NCBI GenBank assembly: GCA_002316295.1
Contig: DCDF01000177.1
Location: 1 to 5,409 of the forward strand
Reading direction: 5' to 3'
DNA: 5,409 nt
From: Syntrophaceae bacterium UBA1062
GTDB taxonomy: Bacteria > Desulfobacterota > Desulfomonilia > UBA1062
A program made the position numbers and the translations under genes. Each line of letters begins with the position of its first letter. The stretch's first letter is position 1. A model generated the notes under the pieces. That model was given only the letters and a program-made list of their open reading frames with translations. It made no database searches and was not told the DNA's origin. Positions 1 to 5,409 of this stretch are shown here, piece by piece.

Positions 1-3000
1 GGATGCTACGTCCCCGATTCCGTCAAAGAAGAGGTTGACCACGGGAACGCCCACATACTCCGGATGCATCTGGAAGATGTGGGACGTGATCCTGCCGGGC
101 ATGCAGCTGAAGGGCGAGCAGTTGACCACCAGCGCCGCGCCCTGCTCTGCGAAGAGCTTTGCCCGGCCGACAGTGAGAATGGCCTCTCCTTCGAAGCTCG
201 GAGGGATGAAGCGTTCACCCCTGTTCAGCACATCCCCGATCGGAGGCTCCCGCCGGTCGTCCAGGAGCGGGGAGAACAGGGCGGCGACCTCACGTTCGAC
301 GCGATGGAGTACGCTGCGCTTGAGCGAGGCTGTCAGTGACCGGATCAGTCCGCCTTTCCGTGCGATCATCTCCCAGGTATAATGAATCCACTCGCTCATG
401 GGGGAGAGCCACGCCTCACCTCCGGCATTCTCGACAGCCTCAACTACATGCTGGTTCGAGAATGTGTTGAGCCTCACGAAGATTTCTCCCACGATCCCCA
501 CCAGGGGTTTTTTCGGAAGGGCGTGGTCCATCGAGGCACCGAGGTCGTACACGAGAGACCGGACAATGTCGGTCCATGCTCTGTTCTGGAGGATTCTGCG
601 TCCGATCTCGTTCACCGCCTCGATGATGAGATCGGCGGCGGCACGGGGCCTCGGGTGATAGGGCACGGTTCGGCACCTGAGCTTGAAGAGCATATCGCCC
701 AGGCACAATGCACGCCAGACATCCCGCTCGACCCGGGGCTTCAGGAAGCTGTACCCGTCTTCGGAGGTGGGGGAAACGATCCAGGTATGATCGAAGCCCG
801 CGCGCTTGAGTATCCGTGACTGCAGCGTTGCATACTGGCCGAATCTGCAAGGGCCCTCCGCCCTTGGCATGAGGAGCACGTCGTCTCCGCCTCCTCCCGA
901 GCCTCGTACGTTCGAAAGGCAGGAGAGGAACTTGCCGATGGTGACTGCGGCCGGCAGGCATTCGCTGCCGCGGCAGAATGATTTTCCGAGCGAGCATTCC
1001 CGGTCGGTCTCCTCTCCCATGGCGATGGCGTCGTATCCATAGCGCTTGAGCGTGGCCGCCCACAGCTGGGGGATGTAAGGGTGGATCTGGGATATCCATA
1101 TCCGGCTGGAGGTGTTGCTGAAATCCTCAAGCGTATACTGAATGCAGTCGTGAGGGGTCTCGACGGGGGCATGATTGCGGGCCCGGTACTGCTCGATCAT
1201 GTCGCAGAACGCCTCGATCCTGGTCTGATAGCCGGTTGCGGAGCCGTGCTCGTCGAGCTCGAGGATGAGATAGGGCTTGTCCCGCGAGATCTCCTCGAAA
1301 TAGCTCAGGATAAACGAGTCGGGGCCGCAGGAGAAATTGGAGAGCATGAGCGGGAACAGGTCGAACCTGCCTTTGATGGACATGGCCTTGCGGAGGATGC
1401 GCTGGCCCTGGTACCAGTACATGTCCGGGAACTGCTTCATCACCTCTGCATTGCCCGCTGAGTCGGGGACGATGTCCATGGGGATGACGGTGTAGCCGAG
1501 GGATTCGATGAGCTCGGGGATGCCGAGGTTGAGAATCGTGTGATAGAGGTTGTAGGACCGGCCGAAGAGGACAATGACGGGCTTGCCCCCGGGGAGCTCT
1601 TCGAACATCCTCCTTCCGTGCTCGGCGAAGGAACGGCGGTATTCCCGCAGCCGCGCAATCCCTTTGCGAACGGCCTTTTCGGCACGCGGGAGGGAGATGC
1701 CTGTGAAACCGCCTCGCTTTAGAGAGTCCGCCAGCTCGCGGGCCAAAGAGGCAGGCTTTGCGTTCAGATCGAATATGGGTTGGAGAACTCTCTTTTCGTC
1801 CGCGCCCTTTCGATAGAAGCTCGGCAGCGAGGAGATGAACGGGCAATAGACGCTCCTGGGCCCGATGGAGGGGTCCTTTTCTTCCTGGATGAGAATGGGC
1901 AAAAGGACCGGGTCGCCGGGGCAGGCGCGCAGGATGATGTTGGTGCAGGCGATGGAGGTCTTGATGGGGTAGCAGAAGTCGCCGGACCCGAGACGCGAGA
2001 GCTCCCGCACGATCTCCTCTTTGCCCGGGCTCATCACCTGAATGGGAATCCCCAAAACCCTGCCGATCTCGGTGAACAGCGGGATGAACTCCTCGTACAG
2101 GGGCAGGGCCGGTACCCTGATGATGGTCGTCCCTTCCTGCGGGCCGGGGGAATGGTGCTTCAGGATCACGTGCCTGAGCCTCATCGAGTCGTTGCTCCGG
2201 CGCGCCTTTGCGGGAGAGTCGGGGTCGCGTCCGCAGAGGTAGCCCCAGCTGACTTTCTCAGAACCGGTTTTCACCACAGTGATCCTGCAGGTGTTTTCGC
2301 ACTTCCTGCACGTCACCTCGCCAACCTTGACCTCGGGAATGGTAAAGCCTTTAAAGCTGGATTCCCCTTTCACTTTTTCACCGGCGAGCAGCGCGGCGCC
2401 GTAGGCCCCCATCACATGGCAGAAGGGGGAGACCATCACCTCCGCCCCCGTGAGTTGCTCCAGTGCGGCGACCAGACCTTTGTTCCTGGCAGTCGCACCC
2501 TGGAACACGATCCTGTCGGCCCGGTAGGATCGGTTTCCCACCACGCGGTTCAGATAATTCTTGAAAACGGCGTGAAGAACGCCCGCCATGATCCGCTCTT
2601 TGGGATATCCGTGCGAGAGCTGCCGGGTGATCTCCTGGTTCATGAATACCGTGCACCGGTCGGAGTTCGGCAGAGGCTCCATGCCCATGACCGCATTGCT
2701 GATCTCGTCGAGGCTCATGCCCAGCGTGTTTGCCTGCTCTTCGATGAAAGAGCCTGTGCCGGCCGCACAGACGTAGTTCATGTTTGCGTCTATGATCCTG
2801 CCCTCATGGAGGCGGATGAACTTGGAGTCCTGGCCGCCGATCTCGAAGATGGTCTCCACGCTTTCGTCCACGGTCTTCGCGCCCTTGGCGTGGGCCGAGA
2901 TCTCGTTGACGATGAGGTCGGCCGAGATGATGGTGCCCACGAGCTTTCGTCCCGATCCTGTAGAGCCACAGCCGACGATCTTCACCTGAAAGCCGAGCGA

Positions 3001-4080
3001 TTGGCTCAGCGAGGTGATGCTCCTGAAGATCCGCCGGGTGGCGTCAATGGGGTTGCCCGCGGTCTTGGTATAGATGTCCAGCCTGATGGAACCGGTTGAT
3101 CTGTCTACGAGCACGGCTTTAGTGGAGGTGGAACCGACATCCACACCAAGCAGGGCGTCAAAGGTTTCACCTGCAATGATGTCATGCCACAGCTCGTTGC
3201 CCTCCTGGTCAAGGGATCTCCGGATCTCGGGAGCTGGAAAGCGGCTTCTGTCGAGCGTCAGTGCGCCGGGCTCGCAGCCCGTGCTCCGGGTGACGGGAGA
3301 CGTTCGGAGACGATCGAGGAAACCGTCCATCCGGTAATCCTCGAACCTCGCCACGCCGCACAGCCCCCTGGCGCGCGAGAAGACCGGGTTTTCCACCACT
3401 GCCGCTTCCGGAAGCTCTTGGAGCAGATAGTGGCGGATGTGCGGATTTGCCAGGAGTCCGCCGGAGAGGAGAAGGTCCTTGCCTTTCGGGATGCTCCCTC
3501 CGAACACGCTCTTGAGGCCGGACATCACCAGGCCCTTGCAGAGGCCGTTGTAGAGGGCCTGGTAGGTGTGTCCCTCCTGCTGGAGGTGGATGAGGTCCGT
3601 TTTTGCGAATACGGCGCATCGGGTGGCGACCATGGGCGCCCGCTCGTCGATGGGGATATTCCCAAGGCTGTCGAAGTCGAGCCCGAGACGCGCCATCTGT
3701 TCGTCGAGGAACGACCCGGTGCCTGCGGCGCATGCAGGGTTGGCCTGGTAGGAGAGGATGCGGCCCCGAGCGTCGAAGTGAACGAACTCGATCTTTTCCG
3801 CGCCCATGATCAGGAGATACTTCCGGGAATATCTGCCTGTAATGTAGGCTATCTCTGCCAGCAGGCCGTCCGATCTCCAACGGAGGAGGTCTTCGTCCTG
3901 GATGGTTCCGGAGTAGCACAATGATTCAGGCTGGGGGGCGAGTGACGAGAGCTCCCGGACGAGCGCCTCCCGCGGTGAGCCTCTGTGATGGATGCATTTC
4001 GACGAGACAGTGCTCCCGGTTTCATCTTCGCGCCAGATCTTGAGATACGAACTCCCCACATCAATGCCGAGATAACTCAC
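1..4080 (-). CDS. Giant tandem acyl-CoA dehydratase activase / DUF2229 / HgdB-like fusion protein (3' end outside window)
   Basis: One stop-free frame of 1360 codons starts at GTG 4080 and runs off the left edge. The start is set by AGGAGG 7 nt upstream and by the family N-terminus (SYLGIDVGSS). Activase domain 1 (about 1-250) shows phosphate motif GIDVGSSYLK (5-14), GAE (93-95), CAAGTGSF with C117, C155, and SGGLLANPH (206-214). Activase domain 2 (about 308-570) shows GVDVGSTSTK (312-321), GCGSTGSGR (370-378), GGQD (415-418), CAAGTGSF with C438, C476, and FQGATARNKG (about 526-535). A cysteine cluster follows (C591, C594, C598, C616), then a DUF2229-like region with CYPIK (C703) and C746. 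The HgdB-like half carries C918 (NFSCGPDSF), C1029, C1036, C1041, GPCRFGQY (C1078) and NCSPFSCMPG (C1321, C1326). In the HgdC/BcrAD/BadFG family such cysteine pairs bind a [4Fe-4S] cluster, and ATP hydrolysis drives low-potential electron transfer to a dehydratase or reductase. The fused form is a known family of roughly 1400 residues, so probably only a few tens of residues are missing. It is soluble, with no signal peptide. Substrate and reaction are unknown. The family assignment is firm and the function is inferred. Confidence 0.93.
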   Translation of the reverse strand, partial: MSYLGIDVGSSYLKIWREDETGSTVSSKCIHHRGSPREALVRELSSLAPQPESLCYSGTIQDEDLLRWRSDGLLAEIAYITGRYSRKYLLIMGAEKIEFVHFDARGRILSYQANPACAAGTGSFLDEQMARLGLDFDSLGNIPIDERAPMVATRCAVFAKTDLIHLQQEGHTYQALYNGLCKGLVMSGLKSVFGGSIPKGKDLLLSGGLLANPHIRHYLLQELPEAAVVENPVFSRARGLCGVARFEDYRMDGFLDRLRTSPVTRSTGCEPGALTLDRSRFPAPEIRRSLDQEGNELWHDIIAGETFDALLGVDVGSTSTKAVLVDRSTGSIRLDIYTKTAGNPIDATRRIFRSITSLSQSLGFQVKIVGCGSTGSGRKLVGTIISADLIVNEISAHAKGAKTVDESVETIFEIGGQDSKFIRLHEGRIIDANMNYVCAAGTGSFIEEQANTLGMSLDEISNAVMGMEPLPNSDRCTVFMNQEITRQLSHGYPKERIMAGVLHAVFKNYLNRVVGNRSYRADRIVFQGATARNKGLVAALEQLTGAEVMVSPFCHVMGAYGAALLAGEKVKGESSFKGFTIPEVKVGEVTCRKCENTCRITVVKTGSEKVSWGYLCGRDPDSPAKARRSNDSMRLRHVILKHHSPGPQEGTTIIRVPALPLYEEFIPLFTEIGRVLGIPIQVMSPGKEEIVRELSRLGSGDFCYPIKTSIACTNIILRACPGDPVLLPILIQEEKDPSIGPRSVYCPFISSLPSFYRKGADEKRVLQPIFDLNAKPASLARELADSLKRGGFTGISLPRAEKAVRKGIARLREYRRSFAEHGRRMFEELPGGKPVIVLFGRSYNLYHTILNLGIPELIESLGYTVIPMDIVPDSAGNAEVMKQFPDMYWYQGQRILRKAMSIKGRFDLFPLMLSNFSCGPDSFILSYFEEISRDKPYLILELDEHGSATGYQTRIEAFCDMIEQYRARNHAPVETPHDCIQYTLEDFSNTSSRIWISQIHPYIPQLWAATLKRYGYDAIAMGEETDRECSLGKSFCRGSECLPAAVTIGKFLSCLSNVRGSGGGGDDVLLMPRAEGPCRFGQYATLQSRILKRAGFDHTWIVSPTSEDGYSFLKPRVERDVWRALCLGDMLFKLRCRTVPYHPRPRAAADLIIEAVNEIGRRILQNRAWTDIVRSLVYDLGASMDHALPKKPLVGIVGEIFVRLNTFSNQHVVEAVENAGGEAWLSPMSEWIHYTWEMIARKGGLIRSLTASLKRSVLHRVEREVAALFSPLLDDRREPPIGDVLNRGERFIPPSFEGEAILTVGRAKLFAEQGAALVVNCSPFSCMPGRITSHIFQMHPEYVGVPVVNLFFDGIGDVAS

Positions 4081-4087
4081 TGTTCTC

Positions 4088-4093
4088 CCTCCT
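4088..4093 (-). promoter_or_regulatory. Shine-Dalgarno site AGGAGG of the activase fusion gene
   Basis: On the minus strand AGGAGG (within GAAGGAGGGAG) ends 7 nt before the GTG at 4080. This near-perfect ribosome binding site fixes the non-ATG start of the giant gene. The protein it gives begins five residues before the conserved GIDVGSS nucleotide-binding loop, as family members do. Confidence 0.82.
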
Positions 4094-4099
4094 TCATTC

Positions 4100-4127
4100 A
4101 TTATAAACAGGTGATGCCCATTCAAAA
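4100..4127 (-). promoter_or_regulatory. Candidate sigma-70-type promoter for the activase fusion gene
   Basis: The minus strand has a perfect TATAAT at 4105-4100, in an otherwise GC-rich context. A weak -35 candidate, TTTTGA (4127-4122), lies 16 bp upstream. TTGAAT (4125-4120) looks closer to consensus but is only 14 bp away. Transcription would start near 4093, leaving a leader of only about 13 nt that is almost entirely the ribosome binding site. The -10 is convincing and the -35 is poor, so either an activator is needed or the match is partly fortuitous. Confidence 0.5.
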
Positions 4128-4131
4128 GTGG

Positions 4132-4143
4132 TATGAACTCATA
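4132..4143. repeat. Small palindrome TATGA-AC-TCATA upstream of the promoter
   Basis: Two perfect 5-bp arms separated by 2 bp lie directly upstream of the candidate -35 region. The size and position would suit a dimeric regulator site, but 5-bp arms can arise by chance. No known operator consensus is recognised. Confidence 0.3.
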
Positions 4144-4147
4144 TCAT

Positions 4148-4181
4148 ATCCGGCCCCGGTGTTTCAATCCCGCCCCCGGTG
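4148..4181. repeat. Tandem direct repeat, two CCCCGGTG-type copies 20 bp apart
   Basis: On the plus strand the copies are ATCCGGCCCCGGTG (4148-4161) and ATCCCGCCCCCGGTG (4167-4181). Their right ends are exactly 20 bp apart, close to two helical turns, so both would lie on the same DNA face. They sit at about -60 and -80 relative to the inferred start of the activase gene, a normal place for an activator. The repeat is visible in the sequence; a regulatory role is inference. Confidence 0.35.
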
Positions 4182-4266
4182 CCTTCTCGATGGAAGATTG
4201 AAAGGGCAGGTCCTCTCAAAGATGGAAACTGGAGGCGGCGTTCGGGACGGGGGTCTCCGGTATCGT

Positions 4267-4824
4267 TTACCAGAGATGCTCCAGGAGGATCTTGAGGCCG
4301 ATGCCCATCAGGATGAGGCCGCCGAAGGCCTCGGCCGTGCTCTCGAGATGACGGCCTGCCTTTCTTCCGACCATGATCCCGAGCAGGGAGATGAGGAACG
4401 TGACAGCGCCGATGATGCAGGCGGGCAGTACGATATCGATATCGAGCAGGGAAAAACCGATACCCACTGCCAGGGCGTCGATGCTCGTGGCCACGGAGAG
4501 CATCAGGAGTGTCGCGAGACTGCCGTGGTCCATTTTCCGCCCGTCTTCGCGTGGGAACAGGGACTCGTAGATCATCTTGGCGCCTATGAGGGCGAGCAGG
4601 GCAAAGGCGACCCAGTGGTCGATCCCTGCCATGAAGTCGCGGAAGCTCAGGCCTGCCGAGAACCCGATGACGGGCATGAGAGCCTGGAATCCGCCGAAAA
4701 AGACCGCGATGCGCAGTGCGATCCATATGCGGAAGCGGTCCATGCTCAGCCCGCTCGATATGGACACCGCGAAGGCGTCCATGGAAAGCCCGATGGCGAT
4801 GAGGATGATGGTTGTCAGGCCCAT
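4267..4824 (-). CDS. mntP: Manganese efflux pump MntP (YebN family)
   Basis: This 185-residue inner-membrane protein is the usual length for MntP and exports Mn(II) to prevent manganese toxicity. Six hydrophobic segments are readable at about residues 3-22, 35-57, 65-85, 104-125, 128-150 and 163-182. The pattern suggests two related three-helix halves. The family hallmarks are present: GLSMDAFAVS in helix 1 with D16, and its counterpart ATSIDALAVGIG in helix 4 with D116. These are the intramembrane acidic residues tied to Mn transport in the E. coli protein (I align D116 with E. coli D118). A short charged loop (about 90-100, PREDGRKMDH) separates the halves. ATG 4824 gives the expected N-terminus; in-frame codons further upstream overlap the preceding gene and encode unrelated sequence. 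No good Shine-Dalgarno site precedes it, and the upstream gene stops only 25 nt away, so translation may be coupled. No manganese riboswitch is visible in that short gap; one could lie upstream of the operon, outside the window. Confidence 0.94.
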   Translation of the reverse strand: MGLTTIILIAIGLSMDAFAVSISSGLSMDRFRIWIALRIAVFFGGFQALMPVIGFSAGLSFRDFMAGIDHWVAFALLALIGAKMIYESLFPREDGRKMDHGSLATLLMLSVATSIDALAVGIGFSLLDIDIVLPACIIGAVTFLISLLGIMVGRKAGRHLESTAEAFGGLILMGIGLKILLEHLW

Positions 4825-4849
4825 GGCGGCATCCGGTTCATGGCGCAGG

Positions 4850-5409
4850 TCAGCACGCTTGAGGATCGGGCCCGCCGGGACCGCCGACCACCACCGATGC
4901 CTTGCGGTCGAAGGGGTTCGTGCGCATGGCAAGGGAGAAGAAGTAGGGGTAATTATTCTTGAGATGCTTCATGTAGGCGGCCCATTCATACACCAGCATG
5001 CGGTAGGCTCGGTCGATGTCGTTCGCGAGATGCACCAGGTCTTCATCCGGAAGATTCTCGATAGCGCTCCTGAACTTCAACTCCTCGGCGAGGTGGAAGA
5101 CTGAGCGGAGAAGCTCGGTGAATGTCTCGTGTTCCATGAGATTCGGGTTCTCCATCATGCCGAGGAGAAAATCCCTTTTCTCCACAATGGCGCAGCGGAT
5201 CTTCACCATATCGATCATGTCCGGCCGCACCCGGTATGTGTACGATCTCAGCTTTTTGATGAGATCGTCGAACTCCTCGTCCGACCAGTCGGACCTCACG
5301 ATGAGATACTTGCGGATGATGTCTATGTTCGGGTCGAGGTCTGAAAAAGCTGCCAGAAGCGTAGTGCCGACCTCGCTGAAAAACGCGCCGATGACCATGT
5401 TGAGCTTCT
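4850..5409 (-). CDS. Unrecognised helical, possibly membrane-anchored protein (5' end outside window)
   Basis: The frame is open from the right edge to TGA at 4852-4850, giving 185 residues. An ATG lies at 5398, but no ribosome binding site precedes it and the frame continues upstream (KLNMV...). The true start therefore probably lies beyond the window. The first visible stretch, NMVIGAFFSEVGTTLL, is hydrophobic with a polar FFSEVG core and looks like the end of a membrane or amphipathic segment. The rest is rich in charged residues and predicted helix: an acidic patch (DWSDEEFDDL), a basic region (RSYTYRVRPD), a long helix with ENPNLMEHETF, and a C-terminal aromatic block (YEWAAYMKHLKNNYPYFF, then NPFDRK). 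The tail is Gly/Pro-rich and ends in Cys. I cannot assign a family, and no catalytic motif is apparent. It is followed after 25 nt by mntP on the same strand and is probably co-transcribed with it, so a role in membrane or metal homeostasis is conceivable but unsupported. Confidence 0.78.
   Translation of the reverse strand, partial: KLNMVIGAFFSEVGTTLLAAFSDLDPNIDIIRKYLIVRSDWSDEEFDDLIKKLRSYTYRVRPDMIDMVKIRCAIVEKRDFLLGMMENPNLMEHETFTELLRSVFHLAEELKFRSAIENLPDEDLVHLANDIDRAYRMLVYEWAAYMKHLKNNYPYFFSLAMRTNPFDRKASVVVGGPGGPDPQAC

Larger units (their letters stand above)
4081..4266. other. Spacer between mntP and the activase fusion gene
   Basis: This 186-bp non-coding gap follows the mntP stop and precedes the activase GTG. 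The half nearest the activase gene holds the promoter, palindrome and direct-repeat elements listed separately. The mntP-proximal half (about 4190-4266) shows no convincing stem-loop followed by a T-run, so no intrinsic terminator for mntP can be named. Read-through from mntP into the activase gene is therefore not excluded. Confidence 0.7.

Noticed and set aside
1780..3099. Long plus-strand open frame of 439 codons
   Set aside because: It lies wholly antisense to the activase fusion gene, whose frame carries all the recognisable motifs. Its translation shows no family motif and is rich in Gly, Asp, His and Arg, as expected of a shadow frame in GC-rich DNA.
3184..3924. Overlapping open frames of about 240 codons on both strands within activase domain 1
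   Set aside because: Both are out of frame with the activase gene, which has continuous conserved motifs here. They look like by-products of the third-position GC bias.
4161..4171. GTTTCAATCCC (minus strand GGGATTGAAAC), resembling the end of many CRISPR repeats
   Set aside because: It occurs only once in the spacer, with no second copy at repeat-spacer distance and no cas gene in the window. It is an isolated short match.
4100..4185. Possible sigma-54 promoter (GG near -24, GC near -12) in the spacer
   Set aside because: GGCAC-like stretches occur, but none is followed at the right distance by a TTGC-type -12 element. The TATAAT box is the better explanation.
4825..4849. Manganese riboswitch (yybP-ykoY) directly ahead of mntP
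   Set aside because: The gap to the upstream gene is only 25 nt, far too short for the riboswitch fold, and no characteristic conserved loops are seen there.
3985..4962. Plus-strand open frame of 325 codons crossing the spacer and mntP
   Set aside because: It is antisense to mntP and to the start of the activase gene. The translation is low-complexity acidic and His-rich, with no recognisable domain, and the real membrane protein lies on the opposite strand.
5388..5398. ATG at 5398 as a true start giving a complete 182-residue protein
   Set aside because: No ribosome binding site is visible in the 11 nt upstream within the window. The frame stays open to the edge, and the hydrophobic segment seems to begin before this methionine, so a truncated 5' end is more likely.

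Overview
The window carries three genes, all on the minus strand, with no RNA gene, mobile element or CRISPR array visible. The DNA is GC-rich (estimated by eye, not counted). The main gene belongs to an oxygen-sensitive iron-sulfur family typical of strict anaerobes. Together with the codon use, this suggests an anaerobic bacterium, perhaps a Desulfobacterota (deltaproteobacterial) sulfate reducer, syntroph or metal reducer. That lineage is an inference from style and gene content, not from a marker gene.

Layout in transcription order (right to left). From the right edge to 4850 is the C-terminal part of an unrecognised, mostly helical protein. Its first visible residues look like the end of a membrane segment or membrane-associated stretch, and the frame stays open through the window edge. 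After a 25-nt gap comes mntP (4824 to 4267), a six-helix manganese efflux pump. The two are probably co-transcribed. A 186-bp spacer follows (4081-4266). It holds a perfect TATAAT -10 box, a small palindrome, a tandem pair of CCCCGGTG-type elements 20 bp apart, and a strong Shine-Dalgarno sequence. From the GTG at 4080 to the left edge runs one uninterrupted reading frame of 1360 codons, whose stop codon lies outside the window.

This giant gene is the most interesting item. It encodes a single-chain fusion of two ATP-dependent activase domains (HgdC/BcrAD/BadFG type) with a DUF2229 region and an HgdB-like, cysteine-rich C-terminal half. In the stand-alone systems an activase homodimer holds one [4Fe-4S] cluster between its subunits and uses ATP to fire a low-potential electron into a separate dehydratase or reductase component. 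Here both halves of the activase 'dimer' and a dehydratase-like electron acceptor appear to be covalently joined. The family is known and widely distributed, but as far as I know its reaction is not established.

Nothing visible links the manganese exporter functionally to the iron-sulfur fusion protein. The spacer promoter suggests they are separate transcription units that happen to be adjacent.
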